NCBI GenBank assembly: GCA_944324635.1
Contig: CALUXC010000006.1
Coordinates: forward strand, 1-64,000
Direction: 5' to 3'
Length of the DNA: 64,000 nucleotides
DNA from: Candidatus Avelusimicrobium intestinipullorum
GTDB lineage: Bacteria; Elusimicrobiota; Elusimicrobia; Elusimicrobiales; Elusimicrobiaceae
This document shows, piece after piece, positions 16,708 through 24,870 of this stretch. Position numbers and translations under genes: made by a program. The notes under the pieces are model-generated. The model saw nothing but the letters and a program-made list of their open reading frames with translations, was not told the DNA's origin and made no database searches. Position 1 is the first letter of the stretch; every line of letters begins with the position of its first letter.

Positions 16708-17283
16708 TTATTCCGTTTCAATGCCGTATTTTTCCAACAGGCCGGGCAAGCCGTAAACGGAAAAACGCGCTTTACGCAGGCGGTTGGCGTCGGGGTCAAG
16801 AGTAAAATTATATGCGGTGGTAAAATCGGTTTTTTCCAAGTTGGTATGCAAAAATACGGCACGGGCCAAGTCACACCGCACAAAAGAGGAGCCGGCCAAA
16901 TCGGCTTTAGTAAACACGGTTTCGCGCAGGGAGCAATCTATAAATTCAGTCTTGCGAAGCGCTACCCCGGCAAAAGACGCACACCTTAAATCACACCCGG
17001 CAAAACGCATGGAAAGCACTGTACGGCAACAATCAAAAAAATTGATTCCTTCCAGTTTGCACCGCTCAAACCGTACCTGCTTAAACGCCGTACCGCGCAC
17101 GTCCGCCAAAGACAAATCGCAATCTTCAAACAGACAATCTTCAAACGAAAAAGACTTCAGCACGGCCTCCTGTAAACGGCTTTGCCGAAAAACACACGAA
17201 GAAAAAACGGCCTGTTCCTGAGCGGGTGGGAACTGACGCAAAGAAGAAAAAGTTTGTCCTTCAAAATAATTGGGCAATGTCAT
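16708..17283 (-). CDS. Pentapeptide-repeat protein (McbG/Qnr-like shape)
   Basis: The 191-residue protein consists mainly of A(D/N)LXX-type repeats (CSF, CDL, CKL, CDLRCASF, ADLAGSSF, CDLARAVF) that form a right-handed quadrilateral beta-helix. It ends with NFTLDPDANRLRKARFS and a LLEKYGIE tail, as in Qnr/McbG relatives that mimic DNA. Known members of that group protect gyrase, but most chromosomal members have no proven role. It overlaps the tilS stop by 4 nt (ATGA), so it is coupled to tRNA modification. Cysteines are frequent at the repeat corners. Confidence 0.85.
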   Translation of the reverse strand: MTLPNYFEGQTFSSLRQFPPAQEQAVFSSCVFRQSRLQEAVLKSFSFEDCLFEDCDLSLADVRGTAFKQVRFERCKLEGINFFDCCRTVLSMRFAGCDLRCASFAGVALRKTEFIDCSLRETVFTKADLAGSSFVRCDLARAVFLHTNLEKTDFTTAYNFTLDPDANRLRKARFSVYGLPGLLEKYGIETE

Positions 17284-18020
17284 TTATCGGAAACGGCACT
17301 TATCCATTTTTCCACATCTTGCGCCATGAGCGCCAAGTGCTGTTTAATTTGAGGCTGTTTGCTTTCCAACAGCGGCAGCAACGTGCCGCGCACCCAATTG
17401 CGGGTGAAAGCGTCGTCAAAATTGGTTTGGTCGGTGATATGAGAAAGTCCGTTTTGAACAAGGTAAGCTTCTGTTTCTTGCCGCGTAATGCACAACAGCG
17501 GGCGTACAATTTCCACCCCGCTGCAAAGCGGCCTGCGCACGGGAATGCCGGCCAAGCCTTTGGCTTTGGTGCCGCGCAATAAATTAAGCAAAACGGTTTC
17601 GGCCTGGTCGTCTAGCTGATGACCCAGGGCCAGTTTATTGGCGCCCCATTGTTTGGCCAGGTGCGAAAAAGCTTCATAACGCGCTTTGCGGGCACCATGT
17701 TCGGGGCTTAAGTTATATTTGGCGGCCACTTTTTTGGCGTCGGTTTTCACCGTCAAAAATTCCACGTCCAGTTCTTTGCACAAGTCGCGGCAAAAGCGCT
17801 GATCGGCCGCGGCGGCCTTTCCGCGCAAACCGTGATTAACGTGCGCCGCCGCCAGCGAGAAATGTTTTTCCCCCGCTAAGTACCGCAAAAAATGCAGCAA
17901 ACACACCGAATCCGCCCCGCCGCTAAGACCCACCAAAACGGCGTCTCCCCGCCCGATTAAGCGCGAAGCAAATGCACGCATGCGGGGCAAAACGGAAGCG
18001 TTAAAGCTTTTTTTTGTCAT
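17280..18020 (-). CDS. tilS: tRNA(Ile)-lysidine synthase, short form
   Basis: The 246-residue enzyme converts C34 of the CAT-anticodon tRNA-Ile to lysidine so that it reads AUA. The PP-loop is SGGADS (residues 33-38), followed by HVNHGLRG, the KARYEAF segment and GHQLDDQAETVLLNLLRG, all diagnostic of TilS. It ends after the N-terminal catalytic domain and lacks the C-terminal substrate-binding domains of E. coli TilS (432 residues), resembling the compact Aquifex type. It diverges from the receiver gene at 18062 and is coupled to the pentapeptide gene. Confidence 0.93.
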   Translation of the reverse strand: MTKKSFNASVLPRMRAFASRLIGRGDAVLVGLSGGADSVCLLHFLRYLAGEKHFSLAAAHVNHGLRGKAAAADQRFCRDLCKELDVEFLTVKTDAKKVAAKYNLSPEHGARKARYEAFSHLAKQWGANKLALGHQLDDQAETVLLNLLRGTKAKGLAGIPVRRPLCSGVEIVRPLLCITRQETEAYLVQNGLSHITDQTNFDDAFTRNWVRGTLLPLLESKQPQIKQHLALMAQDVEKWISAVSDK

Positions 18021-18061
18021 ATAAAAAAGTATAATAAAAAATACAGAGAGTGAAAACGCTT

Positions 18062-18427
18062 ATGAAAAAAAGAGTTTTAATTGTAGAAGACGAAGCCAGC
18101 ATCGTTGATTTGCTGACCCTGGTTTTGACGCGCGAAGGGTATGAAGTATATTCCTGCCAAACGGGACGCGACGCCATCGCCATGATGAAAAAAGTGCACC
18201 CCCATTTGGTTATTTTGGACGTAATGCTCCCCGGCTTGGACGGTGCGAGCATCGTTAAAATCATGAACGAAGACGAAACCCTCGCCTCCACTCCGGTTAT
18301 TATTACGTCGGCCTTGGTGGAATCGGAAAAAATGTTCCTTACCTATCCGCAGGTAAAAGGGTTCTGCTCCAAACCGTTCGTGCTGACGGATTTCATCGCC
18401 AAAGCCAAACAGGCCCTGGGCGATTAG
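18062..18427 (+). CDS. Stand-alone response-regulator receiver domain
   Basis: The 121-residue protein is a single CheY-like receiver. Acidic pocket residues are in IVEDEAS (near residue 9), the phospho-acceptor Asp is in VILDVMLPG (near 53), Ser is in IITSA and the switch Lys is in CSKPF. There is no output domain, and no kinase gene lies nearby, so the partner is unknown. I chose the ATG at 18062; a GTG at 18050 is in frame but its ribosome site would be too close. A TATAAT lies at 18030-18035. Confidence 0.88.
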   Translation: MKKRVLIVEDEASIVDLLTLVLTREGYEVYSCQTGRDAIAMMKKVHPHLVILDVMLPGLDGASIVKIMNEDETLASTPVIITSALVESEKMFLTYPQVKGFCSKPFVLTDFIAKAKQALGD

Positions 18428-18447
18428 TTTCCTCCGATTCCATAAAA

Positions 18448-18475
18448 AACACCCGCCAAAAGCGGGTGTTTTTTT
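18448..18475. terminator. Bidirectional terminator between receiver gene and birA
   Basis: AACACCCGC-CAAAA-GCGGGTGTT (18448-18456 with 18462-18470) is followed by a T-run on the plus strand and by ATAAAAAA/TTTTTTAT context on the other, serving the convergent genes. Confidence 0.85.
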
Positions 18476-18488
18476 ATCGCTTAAAAAG

Positions 18489-19076
18489 TTATTGCGCCGA
18501 ATACGTCCAATGTGCGTAATGCTTCCAAAACGAAGTCAGGATTTCGTCCAGCGCCACTTCTTTGCTGGTTTCCATGCCGATTAACTGTTTTAAGGACACG
18601 CTTTTTGCTTTTGCGCTTCCCGTTAAGCGGTTGTTCACATTGATGCCAACGCCCAACAGGGCAAAACGGCTGTTTTCTTCAAAAAAAGTTTCCGTCAATA
18701 CGGCGGCAATCTGTTTCCATTGGCGGGTTTTGCCGTCCCACGCGAGCACTTCGTTGGGCAATTTTACTTTGGTTTTTATGCCATAGGCCTGGGCCAACGC
18801 TTCGGCCACGGCCTGCGCCGCCTGGCGGCTAAGAGACAGGGCGCACAAGTCCGCTTTAGCCGGGCGCAAAATCAGCGTGAAATACACGCCCCCTTCGCCC
18901 GCTGCAAAGCGGGAACCGTCCTGCTTGCGGGCCGCCGTTTGCTGACAGGCCAGCACCATGGTTCCTTCTTCTTCGCCTCTTTGGGCCAGTTCCAGGGCCA
19001 AGTCCTGCGTGCTTTGCGCCAGTTCCAGGCCGATTACTCTTTTAACGCATTTCAAAGGGATTTTTGTTTCTTCCAT
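18489..19076 (-). CDS. birA: Biotin-protein ligase, short divergent form
   Basis: The 195-residue protein aligns in outline with the catalytic domain of BirA: STQDLA (22-27), a biotin/ATP loop region at 44-57, VYFTLILRP, KLPNEVL (105-111, in place of KWPNDL), KQIAAVL (121-127) and GVGINVNN (142-149). It would attach biotin to a carboxyl-carrier protein. The normally conserved GRGRxGR loop is replaced by TAARKQDGSRF, so affinity or activity may differ. The N-terminal DNA-binding domain of E. coli BirA and most of the C-terminal domain are absent. Confidence 0.8.
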   Translation of the reverse strand: MEETKIPLKCVKRVIGLELAQSTQDLALELAQRGEEEGTMVLACQQTAARKQDGSRFAAGEGGVYFTLILRPAKADLCALSLSRQAAQAVAEALAQAYGIKTKVKLPNEVLAWDGKTRQWKQIAAVLTETFFEENSRFALLGVGINVNNRLTGSAKAKSVSLKQLIGMETSKEVALDEILTSFWKHYAHWTYSAQ

Positions 19077-19124
19077 AATTATATTTTACCAATTTATCCG
19101 CCCCGCTAAAGAATTGGGGCTTGT

Positions 19125-21134
19125 TTATTTTTTCTTTTTGCCCGTTGTCCGCACGCTCATTTGGCGCAGTTCAAACAACCGGTCGCGCAGTTCGGCCGCC
19201 AGTTCAAAGTTAAGCGCTTCGGCCGCCTGCAGCATTTGCTGTTCCAAATCTTTTTCCACCGATTGGATATTTTTAAGCGTCGGTTCCGGCAAGGTTTGGC
19301 TTAAAATACCAAATGCGCTGGTTTTGGTTTGCTGTTCCAGCTCCTTGAGTTCCACTTCTATTTTTTGAATGGTTTTAGGCGTAATGTGGTGCTCTTTGTT
19401 ATAAGCTTCCTGCAGTTCGCGGCGGCGGCTCATTTCGTTAAGCGCGTATTTGATGGAATCGGTTTTGCGGTCCGCGTACAAAATCACTTCCCCGTCTGCG
19501 TTGCGGGCGGCGCGGCCGGAAATTTGGATAAGCGTGGTGGTATTGCGCAGGAACCCTTCGTTATCCGCTCCCAAAATAGCCACCAGCCCCACTTGCGGGA
19601 TATCAATCCCTTCGCGAAGCAGGTTGATGCCCACCAGCACATCAAACTTTCCCTGCCGAAATTCTTTCAAAATTTCCACGCGGTCCAACGCTTCTATATC
19701 CGAATGCAGGTAACGGGTTTTGATATTTTTTTCGGTAAAAAACGCGCTCAAATCTTCCGCCGTTTTTTTCGTAAGAGCCAGCACCAAGGTGCGTTCCCCG
19801 CGGTTTTTGTGTTCGGTAATTTTCTGCACCAAATGGTCAATTTGTCCGGCCGTCGGGTGCATATACACTTTGGGGTCCACCAGACCCGTCGGGCGAATCA
19901 CCTGCTCCACAATATGGTTGCCGCACACGGTCAGCTCGTAAGGGCCGGGCGTGGCCGATACAAACACCGTAGAAGGCAGGAGTTTTTCAAACTCGTCAAA
20001 TTTTAGCGGGCGGTTATCCAACGCCGAAGGCAGGCGAAAGCCAAAATCCACCAGCATTTGTTTGCGGGCGCGGTCGCCGTTAAACATACCGCGTACCTGC
20101 GGCAAAGCCACGTGGGATTCGTCCACCATCATCAAAAAATTATCGTATCTTCTAAAATAATCCAACAAGCAAGCGGGCCGTTCGCCTGGTTTGCGCCCGT
20201 CCATATAACGGGAATAGTTTTCGATACCCGGGCAAAAGCCGGCCTGCTGCAGCATTTCCAAATCGTATTCGGTGCGTTGTTTCAAACGATAGGCTTCCAG
20301 TTCTTTGCCCATGCCGAGCAGTTCGGCATGGCGCACGTCTAAGTCGCGGCGGATTTGGTCTATGGCGTTTTGGGTGTCTTCGTCCGTGGCCACGAAATGT
20401 TTGGCGGGGTAAATCCAGGCTTCTTCCAGCTCGGCAAGCACATTGCCCGTGATGGGGTGAATTTCATAAATATGCGAAATCGTCTTGCCGGAAATTTCCA
20501 CCCGAATGGCGTTTTGGCTGTAAGGAGTCATCACATCGGTATAGGGGCCGCGCATGCGGAACTTGCCGGAAGAAAATTCCATTTCGTCGCGGTGGTACTG
20601 GATTTTAATCAATTGCCCGGATAAAAAAGACCGCGTCATTTCCGCCCCTTTTTTTACGTAAATGCGCATTTCGCGAAAGCTATCCGGCGAACCAATGTTA
20701 TAAATGCAGGAAACGGACGCCACCACAATCACGTCTTTTCGCGTTAAAAGAGAAGTGGTGGCTTTTAGACGAAGTTTATCAATATGTTCGTTTACGGCAG
20801 AATCTTTTTCAATGTAAGTATCCGTCTGCGGAATATAGGCTTCGGGCTGATAATAATCGTAATACGAAATAAAATACTCCACCGCATTTTCGGGGAAGAA
20901 CTGCTTAAACTCGGCATACAGCTGTGCGGCCAGCACTTTGTTGGGGGACAAAATAAGCGTCGGCATGTTCAAACGTTCAATCACGTTTGCCATCGTAAAA
21001 GTTTTGCCCGATCCCGTGACGCCCAACAAGGTTTGGCGCGGGTAACCCGCCAACACGCCTTTTGTTAAAGCGTCAATGGCTTTGGGTTGGTCGCCCGCGG
21101 GCTTAAAGGGAGAAACCAGTTTGAAGCGGTCCAT
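19125..21134 (-). CDS. uvrB: Excinuclease ABC subunit B
   Basis: The 669-residue helicase-like damage-verification subunit works with UvrA and UvrC in nucleotide-excision repair. The Walker A is GVTGSGKTFTMA, the beta-hairpin region with YYDYYQPEAYIP is intact, the DEAD-type box is MMVDESH, and helicase motif VI is QISGRAARNADG. It closes with the UVR domain (LNFELAAELRDRLFELR), followed by a basic tail. Length is typical. A TATTAT -10-like sequence lies upstream. A weak CCCC/GGGG hairpin (about 19100-19120) follows its stop. Confidence 0.97.
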   Translation of the reverse strand: MDRFKLVSPFKPAGDQPKAIDALTKGVLAGYPRQTLLGVTGSGKTFTMANVIERLNMPTLILSPNKVLAAQLYAEFKQFFPENAVEYFISYYDYYQPEAYIPQTDTYIEKDSAVNEHIDKLRLKATTSLLTRKDVIVVASVSCIYNIGSPDSFREMRIYVKKGAEMTRSFLSGQLIKIQYHRDEMEFSSGKFRMRGPYTDVMTPYSQNAIRVEISGKTISHIYEIHPITGNVLAELEEAWIYPAKHFVATDEDTQNAIDQIRRDLDVRHAELLGMGKELEAYRLKQRTEYDLEMLQQAGFCPGIENYSRYMDGRKPGERPACLLDYFRRYDNFLMMVDESHVALPQVRGMFNGDRARKQMLVDFGFRLPSALDNRPLKFDEFEKLLPSTVFVSATPGPYELTVCGNHIVEQVIRPTGLVDPKVYMHPTAGQIDHLVQKITEHKNRGERTLVLALTKKTAEDLSAFFTEKNIKTRYLHSDIEALDRVEILKEFRQGKFDVLVGINLLREGIDIPQVGLVAILGADNEGFLRNTTTLIQISGRAARNADGEVILYADRKTDSIKYALNEMSRRRELQEAYNKEHHITPKTIQKIEVELKELEQQTKTSAFGILSQTLPEPTLKNIQSVEKDLEQQMLQAAEALNFELAAELRDRLFELRQMSVRTTGKKKK

Positions 21135-21166
21135 AAATTTATTCTACTTATATAATACCGACAAAA

Positions 21167-21192
21167 AAAGGGGCGGCCTCTGCCGCCCCTTT
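21167..21192 (-). terminator. Terminator of marC
   Basis: AAAGGGGCGGC/GCCGCCCCTTT (11-bp stem, 4-nt loop) is followed by TTTT on the minus strand, 14 bp after the marC stop. Confidence 0.85.
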
Positions 21193-21205
21193 CTGTTACA
21201 AAAAA

Positions 21206-21886
21206 TTATTTTCCGCCAGCATGCGTGAAGGTAGAGTCCAACACCCCCGGCAGCAGCTGGGCCACGCCGTCAATCATAAACTGCATGGCAATCGCGCACA
21301 AAATCATACCCATAAAGCGAATGACAATCTGCGTACCGTTCGGCCCGATTTTATTAAAAATATAACGGGATCCCACCAAACAAACACCCACGATAGCCGA
21401 GCTTAAAAAGAGCACGCCGATCATCATCATCGCCATCGAAAAATCGGTCGTTTTTTCGGCGTACAAAATAGCCGTGGTGATAGACCCGGGGCCAATAAAA
21501 AGCGGCATGGCTACCGGCACCAAAATATGGCTCAAGCGGTTGCGGGCCTGGTCAAAGGTGTTGCCTTGGGAAGCAGCCGTTTCAATACCGTGGCTTTCAA
21601 ATTTGCTTTTACCTTGCAACATGCGAAGACCCACTATCAAAATGATAATGGACCCGGCCAGACGGAAGGCCGGAATGGTAATGCCGAACAGGGTCAAAAT
21701 GCGGTTACCAAAAACAAAAAACGCCGTCAACAACAGGAAAATGGCAATGGCCATCATCATAGCCACCGCGCGCTGCACTTTCGGCGGTTCATTTTCCACA
21801 TGTTCCAAGAATATCGGTACGTTGCCGATAGGGTTGAGAATGGACAGCATACCAATAAACGAGTTTACCAACAGGCCCCAATCCAT
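21206..21886 (-). CDS. MarC-family integral membrane protein
   Basis: The 226-residue protein has six predicted TM helices with the MarC-family signatures LNPIGNVPIF near residue 17 and PLFIGPGSITTAIL near 125. Function is unsettled: the family was named for multiple antibiotic resistance, but a transport role is unproven. The ATG at 21886 has AAGGAG 10 nt upstream. A longer frame extends to 22234 but runs through the tRNA-linked direct repeat and is spurious. Confidence 0.9.
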   Translation of the reverse strand: MDWGLLVNSFIGMLSILNPIGNVPIFLEHVENEPPKVQRAVAMMMAIAIFLLLTAFFVFGNRILTLFGITIPAFRLAGSIIILIVGLRMLQGKSKFESHGIETAASQGNTFDQARNRLSHILVPVAMPLFIGPGSITTAILYAEKTTDFSMAMMMIGVLFLSSAIVGVCLVGSRYIFNKIGPNGTQIVIRFMGMILCAIAMQFMIDGVAQLLPGVLDSTFTHAGGK

Positions 21887-22019
21887 AGTTTGAAATTTCT
21901 CCTTAAATGAAAATTGCCTGCTTAAAGCAGACAGTTTAACGCTATATAGATAGTATATAAAATAACGCGAATGAGCCCAATAGTTCCGCATTTGCCAAGC
22001 GGGACCCGCCCAGCCGGAC

Positions 22020-22135
22020 AACTCGCACACCCCTGCGGCTTTCAAATCCTGCCGCGCGCAAAGCAGTTTGCGCGCTTCCTGCCTAATAAAAAACCCCCGC
22101 TTCATGCGAGGGTTATTAAATGGTGGGCAGTACAG
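22020..22135. repeat. Direct repeat copy A, with a 13-nt remnant of the tRNA-Val 3' end
   Basis: This 116-bp block is repeated at 22209-22323 with one substitution-rich spot and a 1-bp length difference (about 189 bp apart). It contains a stem GCGCGCAAA-GCAG-TTTGCGCGC, a copy of the tRNA-Val terminator (22093-22113), and the last 12 nt of tRNA-Val plus the discriminator base (22124-22135). The tRNA body is missing. The rest of 21887-22311 has no gene that I can support. Confidence 0.85.
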
Positions 22136-22208
22136 ACTTTGCCCACAAGTCCTTCCGCTGACGCTACAGGCTCGCGGGCCCGCCTCGCGGTGCTCGCCTT
22201 GCTTTGCA

Positions 22209-22323
22209 AACTCGCACACCCCTGCGGCTTTCAAATCCTGCCGCGCGCAAAGCAGTTTGCGCGCTTCCTGCCCAATAAAAACCCCCGCTTCATGCGAGGG
22301 TTAATAAATGGTGGGCAGTACAG
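22209..22323. repeat. Direct repeat copy B, running into the intact tRNA-Val
   Basis: This is the second copy of the block at 22020-22135. Here it continues into the complete tRNA-Val at 22312-22383, so this is the parental copy, and copy A is a duplication that includes the tRNA 3' end and its terminator. The 73-bp spacer between the copies shows only GC-rich imperfect repeats. Confidence 0.85.
22276..22301 (-). terminator. Terminator of tRNA-Val
   Basis: On the minus strand ACCCTCGC-ATGAA-GCGGGGGT (one G-T pair) is followed by TTTTATT. A second copy lies at 22088-22113 within repeat copy A. Confidence 0.8.
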
Positions 22324-22383
22324 GATTTGAACCTGTGACCTTCCGCGTGTGAGGCGGACGCGCTACCGCTGCGCCAACTGCCC
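22312..22383 (-). tRNA. tRNA-Val (anticodon CAC)
   Basis: A 72-nt cloverleaf on the minus strand has acceptor GGGCAGT against ACTGCCC, anticodon stem CCGC/GCGG with loop CTCACAC (anticodon CAC), and T-arm CAGG-TTCAAAT-CCTG. The discriminator is A and CCA is not encoded. A TATAAT on the minus strand at 22406-22401 is its likely -10. Its last 13 bases are duplicated at 22124-22135. Confidence 0.94.
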
Positions 22384-22480
22384 TTAAATCGTGTGTAATT
22401 ATTATATCAATTTCCGCTAGGGTTTGAAAAGTTTTTCTTTTTCTCTATTCTCAAAACCCGTGTCCCGCACCGGCCTTACG

Positions 22481-22491
22481 TATGCTATACT
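22481..22491 (+). promoter_or_regulatory. Extended -10 promoter of the muropeptide-recycling operon
   Basis: TATGC-TATACT combines a -10 hexamer (22486-22491) with an upstream TG, 18 bp before the ATG at 22510. No clear -35 is visible. AGAGAGG serves as the ribosome site. Confidence 0.5.
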
Positions 22492-22509
22492 AAATACAAG
22501 AGAGGTCTT

Positions 22510-23526
22510 ATGTTTCAAAAAAATTCATTGGAAAAATTAGCTCCCATTAATACCGTTTGTTTAATGATTTTGGCCGCCACCGCGGCTACTTGGGTACTCA
22601 TCTACACCAAAACTATTCTGATGCCCTTTGTCATTGCGTTATTTATTTCCATGGTAGCCGGCACGCTGGCCGGATGGCTCAAACAAAAATGGAAAGTGCC
22701 CTACGGCTTAGGCCTGGTGCTTAGTTTTGTAGCTTTTTTGGCAGTGGTGGCGCTGTCGGTCCTGTTTATTTCGGGCTCCATTGAAAGCTTTGTGGCCGGG
22801 GCAGACATTTACAGCGAACGCCTAAACGATACGCTGGACTGGCTGCTTATGTATTCCCAAAAATTTGGCATCAATATCAATGCCCAATTCGTAGCGGATA
22901 CCGTAGCTAAATTCCCCGTATTTAATATGCTCAAAAGCGTAGGGAGCACGCTCGTTTCCATTTTAACTAACCTGATGCTTATTACACTGTTTGTCATCTT
23001 TATCTTCATGGGTAAAGCCTCGGCGGATAAACCCTCTCTCGTCGGCAATATTCAAAAACAAATCTCGTTTTACCTGCTGATTAAACTGTTTGTTTCGCTG
23101 TTAGCCGCAGGCTGCACGTGGATTGTGTTGGCGTCTGTCAAAACGGAGTTGGCCTCCATGCTGGCGGTGCTGACGTTTGTGCTGAACTTTATCCCAAATA
23201 TCGGGCCTTTTATTTCCACCGTGCTCCCCATGCCGGTGCTGTTTTTGCAGTACGGGCTGGACTGGCACATTTTGCTGGCGCTTATTTTGCTCACGGCTGT
23301 GCATTTCGTCATTGGCAACATCTTGGAAACCAAATGGCTGGGCAAAGGAATGGATTTGGATCCCATCGTCGTTATCGCCTGTTTAATTTTTTGGGCCTTG
23401 GTATGGGGCGTGATGGGCGCGCTGTTGGCCGTACCCGTTACGGCTATCATCAAAATTGCGCTGGAGCGCAACGAAACCACCAAACCGCTGGCTAATTTGC
23501 TGGGCGGGAAATACGCATTCAAATAA
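22510..23526 (+). CDS. AI-2E family membrane protein (PerM-like)
   Basis: The 338-residue protein has about eight TM helices arranged as in the AI-2E/PerM family: paired N-terminal helices, a periplasmic stretch, then a C-terminal bundle with FVLNFIPNIGPFIS and the WGVMGALLAVPVTA motif. Family members export autoinducer-2 or act as Na+/H+ antiporters, and most remain unassigned. It is the first gene of a five-gene operon; its stop TAA is directly followed by the AmpG ATG. Its link with muropeptide recycling is unexplained. Confidence 0.88.
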   Translation: MFQKNSLEKLAPINTVCLMILAATAATWVLIYTKTILMPFVIALFISMVAGTLAGWLKQKWKVPYGLGLVLSFVAFLAVVALSVLFISGSIESFVAGADIYSERLNDTLDWLLMYSQKFGININAQFVADTVAKFPVFNMLKSVGSTLVSILTNLMLITLFVIFIFMGKASADKPSLVGNIQKQISFYLLIKLFVSLLAAGCTWIVLASVKTELASMLAVLTFVLNFIPNIGPFISTVLPMPVLFLQYGLDWHILLALILLTAVHFVIGNILETKWLGKGMDLDPIVVIACLIFWALVWGVMGALLAVPVTAIIKIALERNETTKPLANLLGGKYAFK

Positions 23527-24870
23527 ATGAAAAAGAATCCTTGGTTCTATATCCCCACGCTGTACTTGGCGGAAGGTTTTCCGTACATCGTCATCAACAC
23601 GGTGTCCACCGTGCTGTATGCCGATTTGGGCTTCTCCAACGAAAAAATTGCGTTTTGGACCGGCTGGCTGTACCTGCCCTGGATTTTGAAAATGTTTTGG
23701 AGCCCGCTGGTGGACGCTCGCTCCACCAAACGCCGCTGGCTGTTGGGCGCGCAGACGGTGCTGGCGGGGATTTTCCTGCTGTTAGCCGGCTTAACCGCCT
23801 GGGAAGCATTCCGCTTTGCGGGCAATACGGGAAGTTTAACCTTTTTCTCTCTTTCGCTGTTTGGCTTTTTGGCGGGAGCGTTTGCTTCGGCCACGCTGGA
23901 CATCGCTACCGACGGCTATTACCTGCTTGCTTTAACGCCGGTGGAACAATCTAAATTTGTAGGTATCCGCACCATTTTCTATCGTCTGGCCATGATTTTG
24001 GGCAGCGGTATTTTGGTAGCGGCCACGGGAGCGTTGGCCAGTTCCGATCCGTCCATGTCCGGCACGTTAGTCAAATGGCCGTACAACTGGGCGCTGATGT
24101 TTGCGGCATTGGCGGTATTCTTTGGGCTGTGCGTGCTGTGGCACCGCTTTTCTCTCCCCTGCCCGCAGGAGGACCGCCCCGTTCAAACCGGCAACAAAAA
24201 CGCCTGGGGCGAATCTTTCCGGACGTATTTCTCGCAAAAAAATATTCTCTATATTTTGGCTTTCATTTTGCTCTACCGCTTGGGAGACGCTTTCCTGGAA
24301 AAAATCGTCCCGCTCTTTTTGCTTAAACCGCAGGCGGAAGGAGCGCTGGGGCTCAGCGTGCAAACCTATGGGCTGATTAAAGGCACCCTGGGTTTGGGAG
24401 CAGTAATCGTAGGGAACCTGGCAGGCGGGTGGCTGCTGAGCAAATACGGTTTCAAAAAATGCATTTGGCCGTTTGCCGTAATTTTGATTTTGCCCAATTT
24501 CTTTTATGCATACATGTCGTGGGTACATCCGTCCACGGCGGTAGCGGCCGTACTGATTACGCTGGAGCACTTGGGCAACGGGCTGGCGCTCATGGCATTT
24601 ACGGTATTTATTATGTACATTTCGCAAGGGGCGTATAAAACGTCCCACTATGCTATTTCCACGGGGATTATGGCCCTGGGCATGATGGTGCCGTCCATGG
24701 CCTCTGGCTGGCTGCAGGCCAAACTGGGATATACGGCTTTCTTTGTCGTAGCCAGTATTATCAGCTTGATAACGGTAGCCGTGGTGCCGCTTTCTTTCAA
24801 GATTAAATCCATAGAAGAAACGGAAGCCTCTTTCCGCGCGCACAAACATTCGCTGGAGGACGCCCAATGA
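23527..24870 (+). CDS. ampG: AmpG-like muropeptide permease (MFS)
   Basis: The 447-residue protein has about 12 TM helices. The opening LYLAEGFPYIVINTVSTVL and WLYLPWILKMFWSPLVD motif match the AmpG/PAT group of major-facilitator transporters, which import GlcNAc-anhydromuramyl peptides from the periplasm. Context supports this strongly: murQ, anmK and nagZ follow in the same operon. The gene starts immediately after the AI-2E stop and overlaps murQ by 4 nt (ATGA). No ampD or ampR lies nearby. Confidence 0.88.
   Translation: MKKNPWFYIPTLYLAEGFPYIVINTVSTVLYADLGFSNEKIAFWTGWLYLPWILKMFWSPLVDARSTKRRWLLGAQTVLAGIFLLLAGLTAWEAFRFAGNTGSLTFFSLSLFGFLAGAFASATLDIATDGYYLLALTPVEQSKFVGIRTIFYRLAMILGSGILVAATGALASSDPSMSGTLVKWPYNWALMFAALAVFFGLCVLWHRFSLPCPQEDRPVQTGNKNAWGESFRTYFSQKNILYILAFILLYRLGDAFLEKIVPLFLLKPQAEGALGLSVQTYGLIKGTLGLGAVIVGNLAGGWLLSKYGFKKCIWPFAVILILPNFFYAYMSWVHPSTAVAAVLITLEHLGNGLALMAFTVFIMYISQGAYKTSHYAISTGIMALGMMVPSMASGWLQAKLGYTAFFVVASIISLITVAVVPLSFKIKSIEETEASFRAHKHSLEDAQ

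Noticed and set aside
21887-22234. N-terminal extension of marC to 22234
   Set aside because: It runs through the tRNA-linked direct repeat, has no ribosome site, and is not part of the MarC family. The ATG at 21886 has a good AAGGAG.
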